Source of the DNA: Ruegeria sp. HKCCD4315
GTDB lineage: Bacteria; Pseudomonadota; Alphaproteobacteria; Rhodobacterales; Rhodobacteraceae
Assembly (NCBI RefSeq): GCF_013112245.1
Contig: NZ_WVRN01000001.1
Coordinates: forward strand, 748,501-812,500
DNA: 64,000 nt
Direction of reading: 5' to 3'
Below, one piece after another: positions 27,760-36,554 of the stretch (position 1 is its first letter; the number at the start of each line of letters is the position of its first letter). The translations under genes and the position numbers were made by a program. The notes beneath the pieces are model-generated. The model searched no databases. It was not told the DNA's origin and saw only the letters and a program-made list of their open reading frames with translations.

Positions 27760-27790
27760 CGGCCTCGCGCATCAGCGCGGGGCCGTTTTT
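27760..27790 (+). terminator. rho-independent terminator after rpsA
   Basis: GGCCTCGCGC (27761-27770), loop ATCA, GCGCGGGGCC (27775-27784), followed by G and a T run. Ten base pairs including one G-T. Confidence 0.9.
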
Positions 27791-28001
27791 GTTGCGAATC
27801 AATATGTTCCAAATGGCTTGCTTATTCGCGGTATTGTTCGCGCTTTAAGTGTGCAAAATCCGCTGTCCGGCAAAAATTCGCGTGAGAATATGGCAAAATA
27901 AAGCCTCAGCGCGCAGAGTATGCGTTCCCCCAAACCGGATTTTTTCCTATACTGTCAAATCAGTAGACCTGACACACCGGCTGCCTGGGAGGGTATCACG
28001 C

Positions 28002-28286
28002 ATGATCCGTTCAGAATTGATTCAGAAAATCGCTGACGAAAACCCGCATCTCTATCAGCGTGATGTTGAGCGGATCGTGAATACCGTGTTCGAAGAAGTC
28101 ACCGATGCCATGTCACGAGGCGACCGTGTCGAATTGCGTGGTTTCGGCGCGTTTTCGGTCAAAAAGCGCGATGCACGTGTGGGCCGGAACCCTCGCACGG
28201 GTGAGACGGTTCAGGTCGAGGAAAAATGTGTACCGTTTTTCAAAACTGGCAAGTTGCTAAGGGACCGATTGAACGGTAAAGCCTGA
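28002..28286 (+). CDS. ihfB: integration host factor beta subunit
   Basis: A 94-residue DNA-bending protein of the HU/IHF family: [17 protein letters not shown], the conserved [12 protein letters not shown] arm with the intercalating Pro, and [13 protein letters not shown]-terminal MIRSELI and position after rpsA mark it as IhfB. A strong GGGAGGG precedes the ATG. It forms a heterodimer with IhfA, which is not in the window. Confidence 0.95.
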   Translation: MIRSELIQKIADENPHLYQRDVERIVNTVFEEVTDAMSRGDRVELRGFGAFSVKKRDARVGRNPRTGETVQVEEKCVPFFKTGKLLRDRLNGKA

Positions 28287-28290
28287 CCCT

Positions 28291-28644
28291 ATGATGCGCT
28301 ATATTCGATACGCTTTTCTTGGGACTCTTGGGATCATCCTGATTTCGGTGTCCTTGGCTAATGTTGAGTCGGTTGAACTTAAACTGATGCCAGATCCATT
28401 GGCTGAATTGCTGGGGTTCAACCTGACCGCTTCGCTTCCCTTGTTCCTTGTGGTTCTGGGCGGTGTTGTAGCCGGTCTGATCATCGGATTCATTTGGGAA
28501 TGGATGCGTGAACACAAGCATCGCCGTGACGCAACGGCGAAGAAAAGCGAAGTGCGCAAGCTTGAGCGAGAGGTCAAGAAGCTCAAGAACAAGCAAAACG
28601 AGGGCAAAGATGATGTTCTGGCCCTTTTGGATGAGGCAAGCTGA
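28291..28644 (+). CDS. LapA domain-containing membrane protein
   Basis: 117 residues of the DUF1049/LapA type: two transmembrane segments (LGTLGIILISVSLANVESVE and LPLFLVVLGGVVAGLIIGFI), then a coiled-coil C-terminus rich in Lys and Glu (KLEREVKKLKNK). In E. coli, LapA-like proteins assist lipopolysaccharide assembly. It starts four bases after ihfB and is probably co-transcribed with ihfB and trpF. Confidence 0.85.
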   Translation: MMRYIRYAFLGTLGIILISVSLANVESVELKLMPDPLAELLGFNLTASLPLFLVVLGGVVAGLIIGFIWEWMREHKHRRDATAKKSEVRKLEREVKKLKNKQNEGKDDVLALLDEAS

Positions 28645-28653
28645 GCCCACCCC

Positions 28654-29295
28654 ATGTCAGATGTTAGGTTCAAAATCTGCGGCCTGACCGCACCTGACCA
28701 CGTGCGCGCGGCTGTTGACGCCGGAGCAGGGTATGTGGGTTTTGTTTTCTTTCCGAAGTCGCCGCGCCATCTGGAGACCGCGCAAGCTGCGGCATTGACG
28801 CAATTGGTACCGCCGGGCGTGGCGAAGGTGGCATTGGTCGTAAATGCGACTGACGAAGAACTGGACAGTATCGTGTCCGCAGTTCCGCTGGACATGCTTC
28901 AATTGCACGGCAAGGAATCCCCCCATAGGGTGACTGAGGTTCGTGACCGTTTCGGATTGCCGGTGATGAAGGCAATCGGTGTGGCCGAAGCTGAGGATCT
29001 GACTGCAATAGATCTGTACTCCGAGGTGGCAGACCAATTGCTCATTGATGCAAAGCCGCCGAGGGAATCGGAATTGCCCGGTGGAAATGGGTTAGCATTC
29101 GATTGGCGCTTGCTGGCGGGTCGGAAATACTGGCGACGCCCATGGATGCTGGCTGGCGGCCTGACTCCGCAAAACGTTGCTGAAGCCGCCAGGATGACCG
29201 GCGCGCGGCAGGTTGATGTTTCTTCCGGTGTCGAAAGCGCGCCGGGCCAAAAGGATGACACGCTGATCCGCGCGTTTGCTGCTGCTCTGGTGTGA
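28654..29295 (+). CDS. trpF: phosphoribosylanthranilate isomerase
   Basis: A 213-residue TIM barrel of tryptophan biosynthesis. Key motifs: [14 protein letters not shown] with the catalytic Cys, [30 protein letters not shown] and VDVSSGVES. It starts nine bases after lapA. trpB is downstream, split off by a small ORF. Confidence 0.95.
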   Translation: MSDVRFKICGLTAPDHVRAAVDAGAGYVGFVFFPKSPRHLETAQAAALTQLVPPGVAKVALVVNATDEELDSIVSAVPLDMLQLHGKESPHRVTEVRDRFGLPVMKAIGVAEAEDLTAIDLYSEVADQLLIDAKPPRESELPGGNGLAFDWRLLAGRKYWRRPWMLAGGLTPQNVAEAARMTGARQVDVSSGVESAPGQKDDTLIRAFAAALV

Positions 29296-29342
29296 TCTGA
29301 TTTCGAATTCGCTGCGTATCCCCCGATACGGAGGGATGGAAA

Positions 29343-29678
29343 ATGTTAGCAGCAATCGGCGGAATCTCGTTAAAACACTGGTACAACGCGCCCGAGTTTT
29401 TCTGGCGCGCGCGGCAGGCATATCATCAAGCGAAAGGTGATCCCTTGTGCCTTCATGCGGCAGTTTTTCGGCAGGACGGTCTCTATTTCTCACTTAGCGT
29501 TTGGCACGATATCGAGGCTATGCTGACCTTCGCGCAATCCGGCCCTCATCGTCGCGTCATGATGGCGGCTGATCGATTGGCAAACGTGAACCGGTTTTAT
29601 CATTTTACCTGCATCGGTGTCCCAACCTCGGATCAGGCAATTCAAGTCTGGCGCCAAAACACGCAGGTTGCGGAATGA
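29343..29678 (+). CDS. small protein of unknown function, possibly dimeric alpha-beta barrel
   Basis: 111 residues. The segment LYFSLSVWHDIEAMLTFAQS, followed by HRRVMMAADRLANVNRF, resembles ABM/spheroidene-monooxygenase-like dimeric alpha-beta barrels, where a strand, WxD/E and helix recur. No signal peptide. A Shine-Dalgarno-like CGGAGGG lies seven bases before the ATG. It sits between trpF and trpB in the same direction and is probably in their transcript. The function may be unrelated to tryptophan. Confidence 0.6.
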   Translation: MLAAIGGISLKHWYNAPEFFWRARQAYHQAKGDPLCLHAAVFRQDGLYFSLSVWHDIEAMLTFAQSGPHRRVMMAADRLANVNRFYHFTCIGVPTSDQAIQVWRQNTQVAE

Positions 29679-29747
29679 TGCGTTTTGCCCATGGCAAATC
29701 CCGCCGCCACCTCCTATGAACAACGGGTACGACGAGTGGAGACACCC

Positions 29748-30995
29748 ATGGCCAACGATCTTTTCAACTCTTTCATGTCCGGCCCTGACGAGCAGGGGCG
29801 TTTTGGCATTTTCGGTGGACGGTTTGTCAGTGAGACGCTGATGCCGCTGATCCTGTCGCTGGAAGAGGAATATAACAAAGCCAAGGATGACCCCACCTTC
29901 TGGGCTGAGATGGACGATCTATGGGCCAACTATGTGGGCCGCCCCTCACCGCTGTATTTCGCTGAACGCCTGACCGAGCATTTGGGCGGTGCAAAGATTT
30001 ACCTGAAACGTGATGAACTGAACCATACCGGCGCGCACAAGATCAACAACGTGCTGGGCCAGATCATTCTGGCGCGGCGTATGGGCAAGACCCGGATCAT
30101 TGCTGAAACCGGGGCAGGGCAGCATGGCGTGGCCACCGCCACCGTCTGCGCCAAGTTCGGCCTGAAATGCATCGTCTACATGGGTGCGCATGACGTTCAG
30201 CGTCAGGCCCCGAACGTATTCCGCATGCGCCTGTTGGGTGCCGAAGTGATCCCGGTCACGTCTGGCCGTGGGACGCTGAAAGACGCGATGAACGACGCGC
30301 TGCGCGATTGGGTGACCAATGTGCGCGACACGTTCTACTGCATCGGCACCGTGGCCGGTCCGCACCCGTACCCGGCGATGGTGCGTGACTTCCAGTCGAT
30401 CATCGGCAAGGAAGCGAAAGAGCAAATGATGAATGCCGAAGGCCGTCTGCCCGATACGATCATCGCTGCCATCGGCGGTGGGTCGAATGCGATGGGCTTG
30501 TTCTACCCGTTCCTCGACGACAAAGACGTCAACATCATCGGCGTCGAGGCCGGTGGCAAAGGCGTGAATGAGAAGATGGAGCATTGCGCCTCACTGACCG
30601 GAGGCCGTCCGGGCGTTCTGCACGGCAACCGTACTTATCTGTTGCAGGATGATGACGGTCAGATTCTTGAGGGCTATTCGATCTCGGCTGGTCTGGATTA
30701 CCCGGGCATTGGGCCCGAGCATTCCTGGCTGAACGACATTGGCCGCGCCAACTATGTCTCGATCACCGATAAAGAGGCGCTTGAGGCGTTCCAACTGTGT
30801 TGTGCGACCGAAGGCATCATCCCCGCGCTGGAGCCGTCTCACGCGCTGGCTCATGTGATGAAGATTGCGCCGGATCTACCCAAGGATCACCTGATCTGCA
30901 TGAACATGTGCGGGCGCGGCGACAAAGACGTTCAGACCGTGGCGAAATATCTGAATTTCGACATGTCAGACACCGAAGGTCGAACGGCCGATTGA
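29748..30995 (+). CDS. trpB: tryptophan synthase beta chain
   Basis: A 415-residue PLP enzyme that condenses indole and serine. The PLP lysine lies in [15 protein letters not shown]; the phosphate loop is [23 protein letters not shown] and the Glu of [14 protein letters not shown] N-terminus are present. The start at 29748 has TGGAGA before it; the longer frame from 29685 is unlikely. trpA lies 7 kb away on the opposite strand. Confidence 0.96.
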   Translation: MANDLFNSFMSGPDEQGRFGIFGGRFVSETLMPLILSLEEEYNKAKDDPTFWAEMDDLWANYVGRPSPLYFAERLTEHLGGAKIYLKRDELNHTGAHKINNVLGQIILARRMGKTRIIAETGAGQHGVATATVCAKFGLKCIVYMGAHDVQRQAPNVFRMRLLGAEVIPVTSGRGTLKDAMNDALRDWVTNVRDTFYCIGTVAGPHPYPAMVRDFQSIIGKEAKEQMMNAEGRLPDTIIAAIGGGSNAMGLFYPFLDDKDVNIIGVEAGGKGVNEKMEHCASLTGGRPGVLHGNRTYLLQDDDGQILEGYSISAGLDYPGIGPEHSWLNDIGRANYVSITDKEALEAFQLCCATEGIIPALEPSHALAHVMKIAPDLPKDHLICMNMCGRGDKDVQTVAKYLNFDMSDTEGRTAD

Positions 30996-31519
30996 AGTAA
31001 AACCTGGGCGCTGTGCCCCGGTTTTCACTTTGAAGCTTGTATTTTCAAGTACTCGCCAATCAGTTGAGTGGTCAGAGCCGATGAATCGCAGAGCTTTAGG
31101 CTTACTCTTTGGCCAAGAAGCATTGTGTTTCTTGGCTAACAACAGTCTCAAGCAGTCGCGTGAACTGTTGCATTTTTGTTGATTTTGCGCGGGTTCCGTT
31201 TCTTCAAATCACCTGCTCTGCCATCTGCTTTTGCGCGCCAGTTCTGCGCTAAAAACCTTGAAAAGCTAGTGGTTCCTTAGTGTAGCATAACCAAACCGCA
31301 AAAAACGCAAGACAAATCCGCCGTTGTTGGCGCTCAGTTGAGCAATCTCGCATTCTATACAACTTCTCAGAATTGATTTAACGTTTTGTAAACTGGTTTA
31401 TGGGGGCCGGTTTTAGGGGATGTCTCTGCGATGTTTGGACCAGTGACAACACGCGTGGGTTGCTTGTCGAACCTGAGCGCCCCTGTGTTCGGCGCCCATG
31501 CGGTGTTGTAGGAGGTAGT
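30996..31519. other. AT-rich intergenic region between trpB and the autotransporter gene
   Basis: 524 bases without a convincing gene on either strand. After the trpB terminator, the region is less GC-rich than its surroundings. A TTGAAA at 31258 could be a -35 box but no good -10 is spaced correctly. I found no tRNA and no strong repeat. It presumably carries the control region for the autotransporter gene, which has AGGAGG just before its ATG. Confidence 0.6.
30999..31025 (+). terminator. terminator after trpB
   Basis: AAAACC-T-GGGC (30999-31009) pairs with GCCC-C-GGTTTT (31015-31025) with one mismatch and a five-base loop. The T run is within the right arm, so efficiency is uncertain. Confidence 0.7.
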
Positions 31520-33175
31520 ATGGTAAGGGTCGCGATAGTAAGGTTGTTGAGCCTGGTTTTCCTGGTTTCGGCGCTTATTGCTGCAAACGCTAAAGAAGGT
31601 CTTGCATTTGGGGGCCCTTCCTTTCCATCCCAGACCGTAACGACCCCGAATGGTGGGCAGATTTTTTTTAGCAACCTCCAAGCGAGCGAAACGGCGTTTA
31701 TGTCTTTGAGTGGTTCCGGGGAAGTTCCGGGAGGATCTTTTTATTTCAATTCTGGAACATTGCCTGCAAGCGCGGTCACACCCGGCGGATTGGCGGCGTT
31801 GGGATACCTTAACGCAACCATCATCAGTCAGAATGGTGCAGATTCCACCTATGCGGCGGATGGGTTTCTTGGCGTGGTTTTCACAGCTCAGGAAACCGTT
31901 GGCGGCCCACTGTATCGCTATGAGATCGCATTATCTGGCGTCACGACCACTCAAGTTATCAACACGCGAACACTGGTGGATACAACCCAGCCAACGGCCA
32001 CAATCGGAGCATTGACGGCCACAGGAAATGGTACGTTTCAAGCGACGATCACACTCAGCGAACCCAGTACTGATTTCACGGTGGGTGACCTGTCGGTGAC
32101 AAACGCTACAGCCACTCTAACTGGGTCCGGCACCAACTATGTTGCAACGCTGACACCGCAGAACAACGGTACTATCGAGCTGTTCATTCCGGCCGGTGTA
32201 TTTACTGATGCGGCGGGCAATCTGAACCTGGCCTCCAACACTGTGACGACTGTACAGGCGGTGACAAATACGCAGCGTCTGATACAGGCTTTTCAGAATG
32301 CGCGGGCCACTAGCCTTGCGACCAACCAACCGGGATTGACCCGGTTCTTGCAGCGTTCGGGTTCTGGCGTGTTGGACACCTCGGTGACGCAAGGTTCGGG
32401 TTATCTGAACTTTGCCTCAGATCCATCCAACCCTGTCTGGTTCAATCTGACCGGCAACTGGAGTTCACAGGACAATTTCGACAGCTCTTATGCGTTGGCT
32501 GTTCTGGGCGCGCATCGTCAGGTCAATTCGAACCTTCTGATCGGCGCTATGCTGCAACTCGACTATGCCGAAACAGAAAACGGTCCGGCCAGCGTTGACG
32601 GCACGGGGTGGCTGATTGGCCCTTACGTGGTCGCCAAGTTGCCCAGCCAGCCGGTGTTTTTTGAAGGGCGCGCTCTGTATGGACAGGCTGACAACGACAT
32701 CTCTCCACTTGGGACCTATACTGATAGTTTCGACAGCGATCGCTGGTTGGTGCAATCGCGCGTCACTGGCGAAATCAAGCGAGGAGCCCTGACTTTGATG
32801 CCATTGCTGGATGTCAGCTATGCCAGCGATGATCAGAAGGCGTACACTGACAGTTTGGGGAACCTCATTCCACAGCAGGACTTCAGCCTCACTACGGCGC
32901 GGTTGGGTATGGATTTCAGTCACCCTATCCAGGTGTCGCGTGGTGCCATGGAGCTAACCGGTGGATTGTCAGGGATCTGGAGTACAACCTCGGGCACCGG
33001 CACTGTCCCCGGCGTGACACCGATTGGCGATACGGCCCGTGCCCGTGCGGATTTGGGCTTTGACTACCGACTAGAGAATAACAGTTTGCTTGCGGCTAAC
33101 GTGTTTTATGACGGCATTGGTGAAAGCGGGTTCGAGAACTACAGCGTTAACCTGCTCTGGCAAATGTCCTTCTGA
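31520..33175 (+). CDS. autotransporter-like protein with Ig-like passenger domain
   Basis: 551 residues. Signal peptide MVRVAIVRLLSLVFLVSALIAA, then a surface domain (about 30-150), a bacterial Ig-like repeat (about 160-245) with the family phrases FQATITLSEPSTDFTVGDLSVTN-type and FIPAGVFTDAAGNL (I shorten the first: TVGDLSVTNATATLTG), a helical linker (NTQRLIQAFQNARATSLA) as in autotransporters, and a C-terminal beta domain from about residue 310 ending in LLWQMSF with terminal Phe. Length and order fit a type V secretion protein with a short passenger. ATG at 31520 is preceded by AGGAGG. The host's TamA-TamB pair at 48-54 kb could assist its assembly. Ligand or role unknown. Confidence 0.75.
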   Translation: MVRVAIVRLLSLVFLVSALIAANAKEGLAFGGPSFPSQTVTTPNGGQIFFSNLQASETAFMSLSGSGEVPGGSFYFNSGTLPASAVTPGGLAALGYLNATIISQNGADSTYAADGFLGVVFTAQETVGGPLYRYEIALSGVTTTQVINTRTLVDTTQPTATIGALTATGNGTFQATITLSEPSTDFTVGDLSVTNATATLTGSGTNYVATLTPQNNGTIELFIPAGVFTDAAGNLNLASNTVTTVQAVTNTQRLIQAFQNARATSLATNQPGLTRFLQRSGSGVLDTSVTQGSGYLNFASDPSNPVWFNLTGNWSSQDNFDSSYALAVLGAHRQVNSNLLIGAMLQLDYAETENGPASVDGTGWLIGPYVVAKLPSQPVFFEGRALYGQADNDISPLGTYTDSFDSDRWLVQSRVTGEIKRGALTLMPLLDVSYASDDQKAYTDSLGNLIPQQDFSLTTARLGMDFSHPIQVSRGAMELTGGLSGIWSTTSGTGTVPGVTPIGDTARARADLGFDYRLENNSLLAANVFYDGIGESGFENYSVNLLWQMSF

Positions 33176-33214
33176 ACCATTCTGAGTGGATCAGACATGG
33201 CTCTTCTGAGGCTT

Positions 33215-33589
33215 TCACTTTTCCGCTTTGTGCTGTCGCAAAACTTCAAGGGGCACGATCTCTAACGCGCGTTGATGCGTGGCCTCAAGATGGACCTGAG
33301 GCGCACATCCTTCGTCATGGGCTTGTAGAAAGCGACTGGCGCAAAGGCACCAGCTGTCACCGGGCTTGAGACCGGGAAAGTCGAATTCGGGCCGCGCAGT
33401 GCTCAGATCATTTCCGACATATTTCGAGAAGGCCAGAAACTCGGCTGTCATCACCGCGCAAACGGTATGGCTGCCCTGATCTTCAGGGCAGGTGTTACAA
33501 GCGCCGTCCCGGAAAAAGCCGGTTAGGGGATCTCTTGAGCAGGGGGCGAGGACACCACCCAGCACATTGATACTGTCTTGCTTTTGCAT
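33215..33589 (-). CDS. DUF2237 family protein
   Basis: 124 residues with the DUF2237 features: NVLGGVLAPCSRDPLTGFFRDG, SHTVCAVMTAEFLAFSK, and PGDSWCLCASRFLQA. Five to six conserved Cys residues suggest metal or disulfide binding. Cytoplasmic by lack of signal peptide. Nine bases before the downstream serine hydrolase stop on the same strand. Confidence 0.85.
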   Translation of the reverse strand: MQKQDSINVLGGVLAPCSRDPLTGFFRDGACNTCPEDQGSHTVCAVMTAEFLAFSKYVGNDLSTARPEFDFPGLKPGDSWCLCASRFLQAHDEGCAPQVHLEATHQRALEIVPLEVLRQHKAEK

Positions 33590-33598
33590 GAGGCTACC

Positions 33599-34762
33599 TT
33601 ACAGGCTTTCTGCGATCTTTCGGAACATTTCGATATTCTGATCATTTACGCCGGGTTCACGGAACAGACGGTCTGCACCGGTTGAGACGATAAGAACACC
33701 GCGGGGCTGATTGAAATAGATATACTGACCGTAAACGCCACGGGCCAGAAACTCTCCCTCATGTGCGCCGCGGGGTATCCACCATTGATAGCCATACCCG
33801 ATTTTGCCCTGTGCCGTCGGGGCGCTGGGTTGCGTGGCCTCGAATATCCATTCGGCGGGGACCAGTTGCTGCCCATTCACTTCGCCGTCTTGCAGGATCA
33901 TTTGCCCGAACCGTGCAAAGTCACGCGTGGTGAAGTTCAGGCCGCCCAAAACAAAAGCAACACCGGTACCGTCGGTAACGTAGTATCCGTCGCGTTCCAG
34001 GCCCAAGGGTTGAATGATTTTTTCAGTCAGCAGATCTGCAACGCTCTGCCCGGTCGCGCCGCGTATCACCATACCCAGGACGTGTGTGTCGATTGAGACG
34101 TATTGCCAGGTTTCGCCCGGCGTCGCGAAGCTGTCCTGCAAGGATGCCGCGAAATCGTCCAGCTCACCACCTAAGGCTATGACGCGCCCCATCCTGTTGA
34201 TGTCGGAATTCGGGTCCAGATAATCCTCGTCAAAGGTGACCCCGCTGGCCATGTTCAACACATTGCGGATTGTCGCGCCTTCATACGCGCTGCCCTTGAG
34301 TTTTGGCGCGTATTTTATCACCGGGTCATCAAGCGACTCGATTGCGCCCTCATCCAGTAAAATCCCAAACAGAGCTGACAAATAACTCTTGGCCACCGAC
34401 CACGAGATCCTGCGGTCATCCGGTCCGGTGCCCAGATAGTATTCCTCGAACCGGATATCGCCGTCCTGCATCACCAGCAACGAGGTGACAGAGCGTTCAT
34501 CGATCCAGGCGTCGGTGCCGTCCGGCAAATCAAACCCGTCGCCATAAGGCAGCTCCCATGCCGGAGCGTCGCCACTGGGCAGATCAACAGTTAAAAAAGC
34601 CGCGTCCATATGCGAAAAATTGTGAACGATCTTTTCTTCGGAAAACAGCGAGTTCACAGCCATCAGGCGCTGCAGCTCTTCACGTTTCCACAACCCTACG
34701 GCAACAGCTGCCAAAGTCAGCGCTACACCGATGCGCAGCACCCATTTCAAGAAGGTTCTCAT
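33599..34762 (-). CDS. serine hydrolase, beta-lactamase class C family
   Basis: A 387-residue protein with an N-terminal membrane anchor or signal (LKWVLRIGVALTLAAVAVGLW). The catalytic SxxK is SVAKSY, with the usual YxS/N pair at WQYVSIDTH. The C-terminal KTG-like region is replaced by YGYQWWIP, as in esterase-type members. Members hydrolyse esters or amides (beta-lactams, D-peptides or polyester-like substrates). Specific substrate is unknown. It points to the downstream DUF2237 gene. Confidence 0.85.
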   Translation of the reverse strand: MRTFLKWVLRIGVALTLAAVAVGLWKREELQRLMAVNSLFSEEKIVHNFSHMDAAFLTVDLPSGDAPAWELPYGDGFDLPDGTDAWIDERSVTSLLVMQDGDIRFEEYYLGTGPDDRRISWSVAKSYLSALFGILLDEGAIESLDDPVIKYAPKLKGSAYEGATIRNVLNMASGVTFDEDYLDPNSDINRMGRVIALGGELDDFAASLQDSFATPGETWQYVSIDTHVLGMVIRGATGQSVADLLTEKIIQPLGLERDGYYVTDGTGVAFVLGGLNFTTRDFARFGQMILQDGEVNGQQLVPAEWIFEATQPSAPTAQGKIGYGYQWWIPRGAHEGEFLARGVYGQYIYFNQPRGVLIVSTGADRLFREPGVNDQNIEMFRKIAESL

Positions 34763-34845
34763 CCCTTAGCCTCCCTTGGTCCACGGTATTGGATCGCGGC
34801 CGCTTTCATTCTGCAATGGCTACGTAACGGAAGGTTTTGGACCTG

Positions 34846-35526
34846 CTATTTGAATTTGTCCAACAGCTTCTGCATGGCAGAGCGGTCATCAACCACTGGT
34901 TCTAGTGGTGTATCAGGCTTTGCCTGGCTCTTCGGGGCAGGGGTCTTTGAAGATCGCGGTGGAGCAGTGCGCAGCGCGACCGCATTCATGAATTTGCCAC
35001 CATCTCCGTTTACCAAATATGCCGCGCCATCTGAAACCCCGCGCAGAACATCATCCAGCCAGTCGGCATCTGCCTTGGAAAAATCGCCCAGAACATAGGG
35101 CGAGACCATCTCTTTCCGCCCCGGATGCCCGATCCCCAACCGCACGCGGTCATAAGCCGGGCTGATATGATCATGGATCGAGCGCAGGCCATTATGCCCG
35201 GCATGGCCGCCACCCGCTTTCACGCGGACTTTGCCGGGGGCGAGGTCCAGCTCGTCGTGAAAGATGGTCACATCGGTTGAACCCAGTTTGTAGAACCGCA
35301 TCGCTTCTCCTACCGACTGACCCGACCGGTTCATGAAGGTCTGCGGTTTGATCAGCAGAACTTTTTCATCGCCCAAGCGCCCCTCGGCGATTTCGGCCTG
35401 GAATTTGGATTTCCATGGGCCAAAGCCGTGATCCTCGGCGATCCGTTCCACGGCCATGAAGCCAATATTGTGCCGGTTGCGGGCGTATTTCGACCCCGGG
35501 TTCCCCAATCCGACAAACAGTTTCAT
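34846..35526 (-). CDS. pth: peptidyl-tRNA hydrolase
   Basis: 226 residues. FVGLGNPGSKYARNRHNIGF carries the catalytic His, QTFMNRSGQSVG and FHDELDLAPGKVRVK the Asp. It releases peptides from stalled peptidyl-tRNA. It has a Pro/Lys-rich C-terminal tail beyond residue 190 that is common in alphaproteobacteria. The ATG at 35526 has AAGGATGAG upstream. Normally paired with rplY, as here. Confidence 0.95.
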   Translation of the reverse strand: MKLFVGLGNPGSKYARNRHNIGFMAVERIAEDHGFGPWKSKFQAEIAEGRLGDEKVLLIKPQTFMNRSGQSVGEAMRFYKLGSTDVTIFHDELDLAPGKVRVKAGGGHAGHNGLRSIHDHISPAYDRVRLGIGHPGRKEMVSPYVLGDFSKADADWLDDVLRGVSDGAAYLVNGDGGKFMNAVALRTAPPRSSKTPAPKSQAKPDTPLEPVVDDRSAMQKLLDKFK

Positions 35527-35591
35527 AATCTCATCCTTGTGCGAAGCAGGTGGTTGATGGCACGGAATGCCACCTGTTTCCAGCCCGAGCG

Positions 35592-35625
35592 GCAAAAGAA
35601 AACGGGGCCCGACAGGGCCCCGTTT
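35592..35625 (-). terminator. rho-independent terminator after rplY
   Basis: AAACGGGGCCC (35600-35610) pairs with GGGCCCCGTTT (35615-35625); read on the minus strand it ends in a T-rich TTTTCTTTT. It ends the rplY transcript ahead of pth, so pth probably has its own promoter or depends on read-through. Confidence 0.85.
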
Positions 35626-35653
35626 CCAAAATCCGAACTCTTTAAGTTCGAGC

Positions 35654-36307
35654 TTATTCTTCTTCCGCATCCTGACCGACGATTTCAACCTCGTCAGCTG
35701 CCACTTCTTCACCTTCTTCGTCGTCGCTTGTGGACAGACCTGTTGGTGCCGAAATGTTAGCAATCACGAAGTCACGGTCGATGGTAGGTTTGGTGCCTGC
35801 GGGCAGGTCAACCGACGAAATGGTGACAACGTCGTTGATGTTCAGACCGGTCACATCAACGGTGATCTTCTCAGGGATATCACCTGCGGTGCAGACCAGT
35901 TCGACTTCCGGACGGACAACTGTCAGAACGCCGCCCTTCTTGATGCCGGGCGCTTCGTCTTCGTTGATGAACTCAACGGGGATAAACAGCGCGATCTTGG
36001 TGGTCCGACGCAGGCGCATCAGGTCCAGGTGGGTCGGCAGGTCTTTGACGATGTCACGCTGGACATCGCGGCAGATGACGCGGACGTCTTCGTGGCCGTC
36101 AACTTTCAGGTTCCACAGTGTCGATTTGAAGCGGCCCGCTTTCAGGCGCTTGAACAACTCGTTGAACGGAATCTGAATCGGCAGCGGCTCTTTATCGCCA
36201 CCAAAAACAATGCCCGGAACCATGCCTTCGCGGCGTGCCTGACGAGCGGCGCCCTTGCCTGTCCCCATCCGTTCCAGAGCTACGAGATCAGGAATCTCTC
36301 CAGCCAT
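35654..36307 (-). CDS. rplY: 50S ribosomal protein L25/general stress protein Ctc
   Basis: 217 residues of the long (CTC) type: 5S rRNA-binding N-terminal domain ([20 protein letters not shown]) and a C-terminal TL5-type beta domain, ending in an acidic tail ([14 protein letters not shown]). It binds 5S rRNA in the large subunit. Strong codon bias. Downstream terminator, then pth. Confidence 0.95.
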   Translation of the reverse strand: MAGEIPDLVALERMGTGKGAARQARREGMVPGIVFGGDKEPLPIQIPFNELFKRLKAGRFKSTLWNLKVDGHEDVRVICRDVQRDIVKDLPTHLDLMRLRRTTKIALFIPVEFINEDEAPGIKKGGVLTVVRPEVELVCTAGDIPEKITVDVTGLNINDVVTISSVDLPAGTKPTIDRDFVIANISAPTGLSTSDDEEGEEVAADEVEIVGQDAEEE

Positions 36308-36420
36308 GATAATTCTCCAATGTTAGGGCGGGCATCCTCCAAGGCTGTATGCCCGCGTGAAGCCGCGTCCTTAGCTTGATTCATTGAGTTTGGAAAGAGG
36401 TTTTTAGCCGTTTTCCTTTT

Positions 36421-36541
36421 TGCGAGGCTCTGCCTCGCGCTCCGAGGTATTTATAGCCAGATGAAGCAAGGATCCTCTGTTCATCTAGCTATTAATATCT
36501 CGGGGGAGGCGCCCATCGGGCGACCGGGGGCAGAGCCCCCC
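36421..36541. repeat. intergenic repeat with palindromic units
   Basis: This gap between lldD and rplY has three inverted-repeat units: GCGAGGC/GCCTCGC near 36422, CGCCC/GGGCG near 36510-36525, and GGGGGC/GCCCCC (36526-36540). Between them is CTCCGAGGTATTTATAGCC followed by AGATGAAG, a phrase I recognise as a recurring intergenic sequence of Rhodobacterales genomes. No ORF is supported. Only one copy is in the window, so repetition cannot be shown here. Confidence 0.45.
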
Positions 36542-36554
36542 ATTAACAACCGGT

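Noticed and set aside
25863..27812. 649-codon open frame on the minus strand
   Set aside because: It is antisense to rpsA throughout, a by-product of biased codon use; the plus-strand frame is clearly S1.
33599..34762. Antibiotic-resistance AmpC beta-lactamase
   Set aside because: SxxK is present, but the KTG motif is replaced and the architecture is that of general esterase/peptidase-type serine hydrolases.
36526..36541. GGGGGC/GCCCCC hairpin as terminator of lldD
   Set aside because: No T run on the minus strand after it; better seen as part of the intergenic repeat.
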